DNA of 64,000 nucleotides from Sorangium cellulosum So ce56 (GTDB taxonomy: Bacteria; Myxococcota_A; Polyangia; Polyangiales; Polyangiaceae). Each line of letters begins with the position of its first letter. The first letter of the stretch is position 1. The stretch lies in contig NC_010162.1 of assembly GCF_000067165.1 (NCBI RefSeq), positions 5,042,501 through 5,106,500 on the forward strand, in the 5' to 3' direction. The notes under the pieces were generated by a model that saw nothing but the letters and a program-made list of their open reading frames with translations, was not told the origin of the DNA and made no database searches. The translations under genes were made by a program, and so were the position numbers. This document shows positions 38,216 through 50,234 of this stretch, one piece after another.

Positions 38216-38221
38216 TAGACT
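38216..38221 (+). promoter_or_regulatory. Probable -10 box (TAGACT) of the STAND-TIR gene
   Basis: TGTTAGACT is followed by six bases and the GTG at 38228. The layout is identical to that at 28987-28999. Confidence 0.55.
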
Positions 38222-38227
38222 GACGCC

Positions 38228-41200
38228 GTGGCGGCAGACCTCATCGACTTCGGCATCGAGCGCAGCCGCCACGAGCGCTTCTTCGGTCGAGAGGACGTGC
38301 TCGCGGCCGTCGATCGCCACCTACAAGGCGCGGGGGCGTCGGGGCGCTGGGTGCTCGTCACGGGCGGGCCAGGCATGGGCAAGAGCGCGATCCTCTCGCG
38401 ATGGCTCGACCTGGAGGAGCAGCGCGGCCGCAGGGCGCCGCACCACTTCCTCCGGCGCGATGTCATGGACTGGGATCGCCCCGAGACGGTCGCGCGCTCC
38501 CTGTCGGCGCAGATCGAGGCGCGCTATCCGGCGCAGAAGGACGCGGAGGCGCGGCCAGAGAGCCGGCTGATCGAGCTCCTCGCCAGGGTGTCGAAGAACG
38601 AGCTCGCCCCCCGCGGAGAGCGCCTGGTGCTCGTCGTGGACGGCCTCGACGAGGCGCGGAGCGAGGGCGCCGGGCAGAACCCGCTGCCGGGCTTCCTGCC
38701 GTACGCGCTGCCCCCGCGCGTGCACGCGCTCTGCGCCTCGCGCCCGCAGTACCCGCACCTCGGCTGGCTGGAGAGCCGCGGCAACGTGCGGCGGATCGAT
38801 CTCGACGCGCCCGAGTGGACGGGCTCGAACGAGCAGGCTTGCCGCGCCTTCTGGGGCGATCAGGCGCCGCGGTTCACGCCGAGGCTGGACAGCCGGCTCG
38901 TCGAGGAGGCGATCGCGCGAGCGGAGGGGAACCTGCTCTATGCGGTGAAGCTGCGGGAATGGCTCGAGGAGCAGCCAGTAGAACAGCGGCGCGTGGAGCG
39001 CTTGCCGCGGGGGCTGAGCGGATTCCTGGAACAGATCTGGCAGCAGCTCCGCGGTCTGCCGCGCGAGCAGCTCGGGCTGGTCACGAACGGGCTCGGACTG
39101 GTCTGCGCGGCGCGCGAGGCGCTGCCGATCGAGGAGATCGACGCGGCGGGAGGGTGGCGCGGCATGGAGGCCGGCGAGGACTTCCTTGGCGCAGCGCGGG
39201 CGCTGCTGCTGGAGGAGCCGGCGTCGTGGCGCGGCGCGCGGGCCTATCGGCCGTACCACGAGGCGTTTCGCGCGTTCGTGACCGAGAAGCTCGGGCCGAA
39301 GCGCATGGCCGAGCTGCACCGGCGGCTCCTGGACACGACGGCGCGCTGGCCGGCGGCAGAGGGGGAGAGCGATTTTCGAAGGCGGTATGCCGCGCGGCAC
39401 GCCATCGCGCATGCGCTCGCGGCGGGCGAGCGGGCGAAGGTGCGGGGACTCTGCCGAGATATCGGCCTCTTGGAGGCGCTCTGCGGCGAGGATGGGCCTG
39501 CGGCGCTCGAGGGTGCGCTGCGCCTCGCCGCGAAGGAGCTCGGGGACGGCGAGCTCGACGTGCTCTACCGGGCTGTGCGGTCCGAGTCGCACTGGCTCCG
39601 CGAGGCGCCGGAAGCACTGCCGGAGCTGGTCTACAACCGGCTGTGCTCGGCCGGATGGGAGGCGGAGCGAATCGCGCGGACGCTGCACTTCCCGCGCGGC
39701 CTGCCGAGACCTCGGCTGCGGCATCCGGTACGGTTGTGGACTGGAGAGGAGCGCACGCTGCACGGCCACTCTGATCGTGTCAACGCCTGCGTTATCAGCC
39801 CTGATGGCCAGCGCATCATCTCGGCGTGCCGCGACAGGACGCTCAAGGTATGGGACCTGGCGACCGGGCAGCTCCTCTCCACCCTCGAAGGCCACTCCGC
39901 TTCGGTCACTGCCTGCGCGATCAGCCCGGACGGTCGGCGCATCGTCTCGGCCTCCGATGATCGGACGCTCAAGGTATGGGACCTGGCGACCGGGCAGCTC
40001 CTCTCCACCCTCGAAGGCCACTCCGCTTCGATTTATGCCTGCGCGATCAACCCGGATGGTCGGCGCATCGTCTCGGCCTCCTGGGACAGGACGCTCAACG
40101 TATGGGACCTGGCGACCGGGCAGCTCCTCTCCACCCTCGAAGGCCACTCCGCTTCGGTCACTGCCTGCGCGATCAGCCCGGATGGCCAGCGCATCGTCTC
40201 GGCCTCCGACGACAGGACGCTCAAGGTATGGGACCTGGCGACCGGGCAGCTCCTCTCCACTCTCGAAGGCCACTCCGCTTGGGTCACTGCCTGCGCGATC
40301 AGCCCGGCTGGCCAGCGCATCGTCTCGACCTCCCGCGACAGGACGCTCAAGGTATGGGACCTGGCGACCGGGCAGCTCCTCTCCACCCTCGAAGGCCACT
40401 CCGCTTCGGTCACTGCCTGCGCGATCAGCCCGGATGGCCGGCGCATCGTCTCGGCATCCTGGGATAGGACGCTCAAGGTATGGGACCTGGCGGCCGGGCA
40501 GCTCCTCTCCACCCTCGAAGGCCATTCCGCTTCGGTCACTGCTTGCGCGATCAGCCCGGATGGCCAGCGCATCGTCTCGGCCTCCTGGGACAGGACGCTC
40601 AAGGTATGGGACCTTGCCATTGGGCAGCTCCTCTCCGCCCTCGAAGGCCACTCCGCTTCGGTCACCGCCTGCGCGATCAGCCCGGATGGCCAGCGCGTCG
40701 TCTCGGCCTGCCGCGACAGGACGCTCAAGGTATGGGACCTGGCGACCGGGCAGCTCCTCTCCACCCTCGAAGGCCACTCCGCTTCGGTCACTGCCTGCGC
40801 GATCAGCCCGGATGGCCAGCGCATCGTCTCGGCCTGCCGCGACAGCACGCTCAAGGTATGGGACCTGGCGACCGGGCAGCTCCTCTCCACCCTCGAAGAC
40901 CACTCCGCTTCGGTCACTGCCTGCGCGATCAGCCCGGACGGTCGGCGCATCGTCTCGGCCTCCGACGACGGGACGCTCAAGGTATGGGGTCTTGCGACAG
41001 GGCAGCTCCTCTCCACCCTCGAAGACCACTCCGCTTCGGTCACTGCCTGCGCGATCAGCCCGGACGGTCGGCGCATCGTCTCGGCCTCCGACGACGGGAC
41101 GCTCAAGGTATGGGACCTGGCGACCGGGCAGCTCCTTTCCACCCTCGAAGACCACTCCGCTTCGGTCACTGCCTGCGCGATCAGCCCGGATGGCCAGCGC

Positions 41201-42109
41201 ATCGTCTCGGCCTCCCGCGACAGGACGCTCAAGGTATGGGACCTTGCAACCGGGCAGCTCCTCTCCACCCTTGAGGGCCACTCCGCTTCGGTCACCGCCT
41301 GCGCGATCAGCCCGGATGGCCAGCGCATCGTCTCGGCCTCCTGGGACAGGACGCTCAAGGTATGGGACCTGGCGACCGGGCAGCTCCTCGCCACCCTCGA
41401 GGGCCACTCCGCTTCGGTCGCTGCCTGCGCGATCAGCCCGGATGGCCAGCGCGTCGTCTCGGCATCCGGCGACAGGACGCTCAAGGTATGGAAAACCTCG
41501 ACAGGGGAATGCCTCGGTACAGCGCGTGGAAGCAGCCGATTCCTCAGCGTGGCGGTATCACAAGAGCTCCTCTGCGCGGGCGACGAGAATGGCAATTTTT
41601 GGCGTCTCTATTTCACGGCACCAGCGCCTATCGAGAATGGTCTTCCGATGAAGAGGGCCATACGCCTCTTCTTCAGCTACTCCCACAAGGACGAGGCTTT
41701 CCGGGACGAGCTGGAGACCCACTTCGCTCTTCTCGAACGCGAGGGCCTCCTCCAGAGCTGGCATGACCGCCGCATCGCCGCCGGAGACGCGCGGGCTGGC
41801 CAGATCGACAAGAACCTTGACGAGGCCGAGGTGATCCTCCTCCTCGTTAGCGCCGACTTCGTCGCCTCGGATTACTGCTTCGATGGCGAGATGCGGCGCG
41901 CCCTCGAACGCCACGACGCCGGCGATGCCCGCGTCATCCCGGTCATTCTGCGGCCGACCGACTGGCACAGCGCGCCGTTTGCCAGGCTTCAGGCGCTCCC
42001 GAAGGACGCCAGGCCGGTCACCCTCTGGCAGGACCGCGACGAAGCCTGGACCGACGTGGTGAAGGGGATCAGGCGCGCTGTCGAGGCGCTCCGAGCGCGC
42101 TCCGGGTAG
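38228..42109 (+). CDS. NLR-like STAND ATPase with 14 near-identical WD40 repeats and C-terminal TIR domain
   Basis: 1,293 residues, GTG start. There is no N-terminal effector; the ATPase begins at once with FFGREDVL, Walker A TGGPGMGKS (45-53), Walker B LVVDGLDEA (~135-143) and CASRP. A helical region follows to ~500. Residues 511-1098 are 14 WD40 units of exactly 42 residues, most differing at only a few positions, then a degenerate unit (~1099-1130). Residues 1141-1293 form a TIR domain (LFFSYSHKDEAF, RRIAAGDARAGQI, LLLVSADFVASDYC) with the likely catalytic Glu1221 in FDGEM. Bacterial TIR domains commonly hydrolyse NAD+ in anti-phage defence. TIR placed after the sensor is an unusual order. 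I infer sensing by the propellers and killing by NAD+ loss. Confidence 0.92.
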   Translation: MAADLIDFGIERSRHERFFGREDVLAAVDRHLQGAGASGRWVLVTGGPGMGKSAILSRWLDLEEQRGRRAPHHFLRRDVMDWDRPETVARSLSAQIEARYPAQKDAEARPESRLIELLARVSKNELAPRGERLVLVVDGLDEARSEGAGQNPLPGFLPYALPPRVHALCASRPQYPHLGWLESRGNVRRIDLDAPEWTGSNEQACRAFWGDQAPRFTPRLDSRLVEEAIARAEGNLLYAVKLREWLEEQPVEQRRVERLPRGLSGFLEQIWQQLRGLPREQLGLVTNGLGLVCAAREALPIEEIDAAGGWRGMEAGEDFLGAARALLLEEPASWRGARAYRPYHEAFRAFVTEKLGPKRMAELHRRLLDTTARWPAAEGESDFRRRYAARHAIAHALAAGERAKVRGLCRDIGLLEALCGEDGPAALEGALRLAAKELGDGELDVLYRAVRSESHWLREAPEALPELVYNRLCSAGWEAERIARTLHFPRGLPRPRLRHPVRLWTGEERTLHGHSDRVNACVISPDGQRIISACRDRTLKVWDLATGQLLSTLEGHSASVTACAISPDGRRIVSASDDRTLKVWDLATGQLLSTLEGHSASIYACAINPDGRRIVSASWDRTLNVWDLATGQLLSTLEGHSASVTACAISPDGQRIVSASDDRTLKVWDLATGQLLSTLEGHSAWVTACAISPAGQRIVSTSRDRTLKVWDLATGQLLSTLEGHSASVTACAISPDGRRIVSASWDRTLKVWDLAAGQLLSTLEGHSASVTACAISPDGQRIVSASWDRTLKVWDLAIGQLLSALEGHSASVTACAISPDGQRVVSACRDRTLKVWDLATGQLLSTLEGHSASVTACAISPDGQRIVSACRDSTLKVWDLATGQLLSTLEDHSASVTACAISPDGRRIVSASDDGTLKVWGLATGQLLSTLEDHSASVTACAISPDGRRIVSASDDGTLKVWDLATGQLLSTLEDHSASVTACAISPDGQRIVSASRDRTLKVWDLATGQLLSTLEGHSASVTACAISPDGQRIVSASWDRTLKVWDLATGQLLATLEGHSASVAACAISPDGQRVVSASGDRTLKVWKTSTGECLGTARGSSRFLSVAVSQELLCAGDENGNFWRLYFTAPAPIENGLPMKRAIRLFFSYSHKDEAFRDELETHFALLEREGLLQSWHDRRIAAGDARAGQIDKNLDEAEVILLLVSADFVASDYCFDGEMRRALERHDAGDARVIPVILRPTDWHSAPFARLQALPKDARPVTLWQDRDEAWTDVVKGIRRAVEALRARSG
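39758..41521 (+). repeat. 14 tandem 126-bp WD40-coding repeats
   Basis: Units start every 126 bases from 39758. Units 2-13 are almost the same at the DNA level, with changes focused at the codon before the conserved Asp: CGC, GAC/GAT, TGG or GGC. Unit 3 (ATTTATGCC) and unit 5 (Trp for Ser) have private changes. Such identity implies recent expansion or gene conversion. Confidence 0.97.
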
Positions 42110-42137
42110 CGCCCCGGCGTCCAATCCCCGCCCTCCC

Positions 42138-43892
42138 TCACCGGTACGGCCCGCCCCGCCCCTCCCCCCGCATCTGCCGCGCGAGCGCCAGCATGGGCCG
42201 CAGCACCTCCCGCGCCGCCGCCGGATCCGCGAGCGGCGCCCCGATCACCACCGCGATCGCGCCCGGCGCCACCGCGACCCCCTCCTCCGCATCCGCGACC
42301 CCACCGAGGCGCGCCGCCTGCTCCAGGATCGCCGCTGCGATCCCCTGCTCCGCGGCGTTCCTCGGCCTGGCCGCGCCCTCGATCGGCGGATCCAGCCGCA
42401 GCGAGACCCGCGTCCTCGCAGGAATGGCGCCCTTGAACAGCGTCTCCAGCTCGAACCGCGCCCCCTCGAGCGTCCCCGAGAGCCGCATCGAACCGGCCCG
42501 GAGGGCCCCGTCGCTCTCCTCCGCGAAGCGGCGCCACGCGGGCAGCCACGCCGCCATCGCCGCCGGCGGCGGCAGCGCCGCGCCGGCCTCCGCGAGCGCC
42601 TGCGCGAGCGCGTTGACCTGCGTCAGGAACGCGTCGAGCGCCTGCTCGTCCGACGCCTCCGCGGCGCTCCACACCCAGGCCTCCCTGTCGTCCACGTCGG
42701 CCCGATGGAAAGCACGCAGCGCACGCCGGAGCGCAGGCCCGAGCACGGCCAGCACCTGCGCCTCCTCCCGTCCCGCCGCCCGGAAGCGCCGATCGAATCC
42801 CTCGTCCCCCGTCTCCAGCCCATCGAGCTCCAGCACGCGCCGCCACTGCACGTCGAGGCGCAACCCCCAGGGCTCCGCGAACCGCACCGTCGCGCCCAGG
42901 CCGGCCTTCAACCCCTTCACGGCAGAGGCCACCTCGACGGCGCACCCCGCGCGCACGCCGCGGAGCCGCAGCCCCCGTTCCAGCGAGAGCCCCACCCGCC
43001 GCCCCGCGCGCGCCCAGACCGCGCGCCAGCGATCCGCGCCGATCCGGGGCCGCTTTCCATCGCGCCCGGTCCGCGGCTCGAACAGGCCGACGATCACCGG
43101 CACGCGATGCCGCACCAGCTCCCCGCCCGCCAGGTGCTCGATCGTCACCTCCAGCGCGTACTCCAGGGCCACCTCGCGGAGGCTGAAGGACGGCGCGAGA
43201 TCGCCCGGCAGAGAGATGCGGAACGGCACCTCCGTTCCCTCGGCGATCCCTGTGACATCCTGGAAGAACACGTTCGGGCAGCTCTCGTACGAACCGCCGC
43301 GCGCGTTCACCTGCTCCACCCCATTGCCGACCAGCGCGACGCGGAGCCCGAAGGGGTAGCGCCCCGGGAGACCCCCGAAGGCGACGGCCCCGGTCACGAT
43401 CGCGCCCGGGGTGAGGGTCCGGCCCGGCAGCGACACCTCGACGAAGGCGCCGCGCCCCCGGTGGCTCGCGTCGATGAACGGCCCGTCCTCCGGCCGCTGC
43501 GCGGACCTGGGCCGGACGAGGACCTCCTGGCTCTCCCGCGCGTCGAGCCACCACGGAATGGAGACGTGCGCGCGGACCTCGCACCGGCACGCCTGGAAGG
43601 CGCCGGCGAACGTCGGCGGGAGATCACCAGGCAGCGCGAACGAGACCCGGTAGCGGTGAATCCCCTCGCCGAGCCGCCCCTCGCCGGCCACCTCCTCGCT
43701 GAGCAGGAGCAGATCGCGAACCTCGAAGCTCCCCTCGCCCGGAACCAGCCGCTCGTGCGTGTGCCGCAGGGCCACGCGCACGAAGTTGATGGGCGTCTTC
43801 GCGGCGCTCTCGAGCGAGAGCCCGACGTCGAACGCCTCGCCCGGATGAACGACCCTGGGGAGGCGCAGCGTGATGAAAGGGCGGCTCCTCAT
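42138..43892 (-). CDS. Arrestin-like (Spo0M-type fold) cytoplasmic protein
   Basis: 584 residues. The N-terminal ~270 residues look like two beta-sandwich arrestin lobes: a first strand set (PFITLRLPRVVHPGEAFDVGLSLES), then PGDLPPTFAGAFQACRCEVRAHV with the proline-rich turn typical of arrestins, and a second lobe (FVEVSLPGRTLTPGAIVTGAVAFGG ... YALEVTIEH). The C-terminal ~300 residues are a mixed domain of no known family (GLKAGLGATVRFAEPWGLRLDVQWRR). The start at 43892 has GGGAGG about 8 bases upstream. Bacterial arrestin-like proteins act as scaffolds. It is convergent with the STAND-TIR gene with only 28 bases between. The fold assignment is from pattern only. Confidence 0.65.
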   Translation of the reverse strand: MRSRPFITLRLPRVVHPGEAFDVGLSLESAAKTPINFVRVALRHTHERLVPGEGSFEVRDLLLLSEEVAGEGRLGEGIHRYRVSFALPGDLPPTFAGAFQACRCEVRAHVSIPWWLDARESQEVLVRPRSAQRPEDGPFIDASHRGRGAFVEVSLPGRTLTPGAIVTGAVAFGGLPGRYPFGLRVALVGNGVEQVNARGGSYESCPNVFFQDVTGIAEGTEVPFRISLPGDLAPSFSLREVALEYALEVTIEHLAGGELVRHRVPVIVGLFEPRTGRDGKRPRIGADRWRAVWARAGRRVGLSLERGLRLRGVRAGCAVEVASAVKGLKAGLGATVRFAEPWGLRLDVQWRRVLELDGLETGDEGFDRRFRAAGREEAQVLAVLGPALRRALRAFHRADVDDREAWVWSAAEASDEQALDAFLTQVNALAQALAEAGAALPPPAAMAAWLPAWRRFAEESDGALRAGSMRLSGTLEGARFELETLFKGAIPARTRVSLRLDPPIEGAARPRNAAEQGIAAAILEQAARLGGVADAEEGVAVAPGAIAVVIGAPLADPAAAREVLRPMLALARQMRGEGRGGPYR

Positions 43893-43964
43893 CGCCGCCT
43901 CCCAGTGTAAACGACCCGGCCGACCGCCCTCCGATGCGGCGTAGCACCGCCCGCTCGCTCGCGG

Positions 43965-44132
43965 TCAGGAGGTCGCGCCGCCCGCTCGCTCCCGGCAGGA
44001 GATGGCCAGGTGCTGCGTCGAGGGCGGCAGCGGATGAAACTCCGTCCGCGAGAAGCCCGCGCGGCCGAACATCGCGCCGAGCTCCGCTTCCGTGTACGCC
44101 TCGCCCCGCGGCGTCTGGACGAGCATCGTCAT
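43965..44132 (-). pseudogene. C-terminal remnant of a methyltransferase
   Basis: The 55 residues from MTMLVQTPRGEAYTEAELGAMFGRAGFSRTEFHPLPPSTQHL to CRERAGGATS match the last part of class I O-methyltransferases, where the phrase A-Y-T-E-A-E-L, the turn R-A-G-F and a closing beta strand are usual. The rest of the enzyme, including the SAM-binding glycine motif, is missing: directly upstream lies the stop of the kinase-ATPase gene. It looks like a fragment left by a deletion or rearrangement, and is probably not functional. Confidence 0.55.
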
Positions 44133-44143
44133 GGCGAACTCGG

Positions 44144-48049
<3,906 letters not shown>

Positions 48050-48404
48050 CGAGCTGACGCGCTCCTCGCGGGCGCTCTGCCGCTATTGCACAGCGTGCCA
48101 GCGGCGCGCGCCGTCCGTCCACTGTCACTTCGCTCGACGCCGCGCGGCGTGCGCGCCGGCTCACCGCGGCAGATCACCTCGCCGAGCCACCTCGCCGGGA
48201 CGCATGTCGCGGCGCAGGCGCTCGCGTCGGCGCGGCGCACACGATGGCGCACCTCGCCGGCTCACCGGCGTGTCGTCGCGCGCCGCGGACGCGTCGGGAG
48301 TGCCATCCACCGAGAGATGAACCGCCAAGAGCGCCAAGGACGCCAAGAAATGAAAACCATCTTGGCGTCCTTGGCGGTTTGAATTCTGCCCTGTCGAGGA
48401 GGGA
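48050..48404. other. Intergenic region with a long inverted repeat
   Basis: Upstream of the kinase-ATPase gene and downstream of the glycosyltransferase gene. It contains the hairpin annotated at 48320-48379. The rest is GC-rich, with no gene seen. Confidence 0.5.
48320..48379. terminator. Long hairpin (CGCCAAGGACGCCAAG arms), likely terminator or dispersed repeat
   Basis: CGCCAAGGACGCCAAG (48332-48347) pairs perfectly with 48361-48376 around a 13-base AT-rich loop. The left side also has an extra CCGCCAAGAG unit. It begins about 26 bases past the stop of the minus-strand glycosyltransferase gene. The CGCCAAGGA word is repeated and looks like a mobile intergenic repeat. Confidence 0.6.
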
Positions 48405-49887
48405 TCAATCCGCCCCTCGGTCCACGGGCGCTTCGCCTGCGTCCGCGCCGCCCGCGCGCCGCCGCAGCACCACGTAGCGGAGGTGCGGGACGCCGCTCAC
48501 CGCCACGGGAGCGAACGCGTCGCCGGCGCCGGGCAGGCGCGCGACGCGCTGCTCCACCCCGCGCGCGAACCGCGACGCGGGCCACGGCGACGCGGGCGCC
48601 TCGCCCTCGGCGAGCAGCAGCACCAGCGCGTCCACCCGGCGCGCGTCGAGCAGCGCCCCGGGGATCCGCTTCGTCGTGTGCCCGCCGGGCAGCGCCGCGA
48701 TCGCCGGATCCGTGACGCCCGCGAGATCGACGAGGGTCGCGCCCGTCGCCGCCCCGAGCCAGCCGATGTCGAGCGCAGCGACGACCTCCGCCCCGGCGAG
48801 CGCGCCGCGGAGCTCCTCGACGACGCGCAGCCGGTCGCCGCCCACCCGCGCGGCGGTCGGCCCGACCCGGACCATCACGAAGAGCTCCCCCGCGAGCGCG
48901 AGCGCGAGCCGGAGCGCCGTGGCGCGCGCGTGGGCCACCGAGGCGACGTGGGCCGCCGCGAGCACCACGGCGGGCAGCGCCGGGACCACGAGCCGCGACA
49001 GCGGCATCCAGTCGCCGCCCGCCGCCGCGACCGCGAGGAAGTGCACCGCGACCGCCGCGAGCAGCCCGCGCGGCCACGCGGGGAGCGCGCGCCACGCGGC
49101 CGGCGCGATCAGCGCCGCAGGCCCGGTCAGGAGGAAACACGCGAGCGCGTACCGGGCCCCGAGCGCCGCGTCCGGCGCCTTCGCCAGCGCGGCGAGCGGC
49201 GCGGCCCGCCCGAAGATCGAGAGGCGCGCCACGGCCACGGCGACGAAGGGGAGGCCCGCGAGCGCGAGCGCGGCGAGCGCTCGCGCCCACGCGGGGCGCG
49301 GCGCGCCCCCCGCGGCGTCGCGGCGCGGGGCCGCCTGGGCCGAGAGCGCGACGACGAGCGCGAACGGCAGGAGCTCCGGCCGGAGCGCCGCCGCGGCCCC
49401 GGCGCAGGCCGCGCCGGCGAGCGCGCGGCCGAGCGCCGGCAGCGCGACGGCGAGCGCCCCGAGCGCCGCGACGACGCCCGTCTCCATGCCCGCCACGCTC
49501 CAGGCGGCGAGCGGCGCCGACGCCGGCACGAGCGCGAGCGCCGCGAACCGCGCGGGCCGGGCAGAGGCCCGATCGATCGCGAGCGCCAGGACGCCGGCGG
49601 CGAGCGTCCACGCGAGGGCGCCGAGCGCCTTCGCGGCCGCGAGCGCGGCGAGCGGCCCGCCGGCCGCGAACGGCGCCAGCGCGAACGCCCACCCGAGCGG
49701 CGTCACGCCGTCGGTCACCGGGCCCGGCCGCGTTGAAGCGGTAGCCCAGCCCCAGGGCGAGGTGGTGCGCATAACGCGCCGTGATCAGGGCGTCGTCGAC
49801 CGTGAACCCCGAGAGCGCGAGCGCCGGGATCAGCGCCGAGAGCGCGCCGGCGAGCGCGACGAGCAGCGAACGCTCCCGCCCCGTCAC
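48405..49887 (-). pseudogene. Polytopic glycosyltransferase-like membrane protein, frameshifted
   Basis: The N-terminus, from GTG 49887, reads VTGRERSLLVALAGALSALIPALALSGFTVDDALITARYAHHLALGLGYRFNAAG. The continuation lies in another frame: PVTDGVTPLGWAFALAPF and so on to RGAD at 48405. The junction is a GGGCCCGG at 49720-49727, where one base is extra. Joined, the protein has about ten membrane helices and the N-terminal motif DD-A..T.RYA..L..G.GY.FN.G..V.G.T, typical of ArnT/GT-C glycosyltransferases that use polyprenyl-linked sugars. Either the gene is newly broken, or the extra base is a sequencing error; in the latter case it is intact at about 493 residues. Confidence 0.75.
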
Positions 49888-50234
49888 GCCGCCTGTGCGT
49901 CCGCGCAGCACTCCGATGGACACGAGGCGCTGACGCCCGCGCTGGACCGGAGCCCGCGCCGCTCCGCGCGTTCTCCATCGAGGACGCACCGACAGCGGAG
50001 CAAGCGCTCAGGGTGTACGGCGATCAGCACGCAGCGATCCTGTGACAGGCGCACGAAGGACGCAATTGCGCTCGTCTGCCCACAATCATGCGAGCAGGCG
50101 AGACGCGACCACGCGGGCACGTGCGCGCGAACGTCGCGAACACCTGGGCTCGCCGCGGCGCACGCCTCGGACAGCGGCGGCGGCGCTGCGCCTCGTGGCA
50201 GCCATGCGCCCTCGTGGACGGTATAGTTCCCCGC
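49888..50234. other. Divergent intergenic region
   Basis: Between the glycosyltransferase and zinc-ribbon genes. Contains the TATAGT box at 50222-50227 for the rightward gene. No ribosome site is obvious for the leftward GTG. No other gene seen. Confidence 0.4.
50222..50227 (+). promoter_or_regulatory. Probable -10 box (TATAGT)
   Basis: TATAGT is seven bases before the ATG at 50235. It matches TATAAT at five of six positions and fits a leaderless start. Confidence 0.55.

Noticed and set aside
38321..41407. 1,028-codon open frame antisense to the STAND-TIR gene
   Set aside because: It mirrors the 126-bp repeats on the other strand; an in-frame repeat length keeps all frames open. It lacks a start signal, and the sense frame has all known domains.
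39758..41521. Regular repeats considered as a CRISPR-like or minisatellite array
   Set aside because: Units of 126 bp are contiguous, in frame and encode WD40 blades; there are no spacers.
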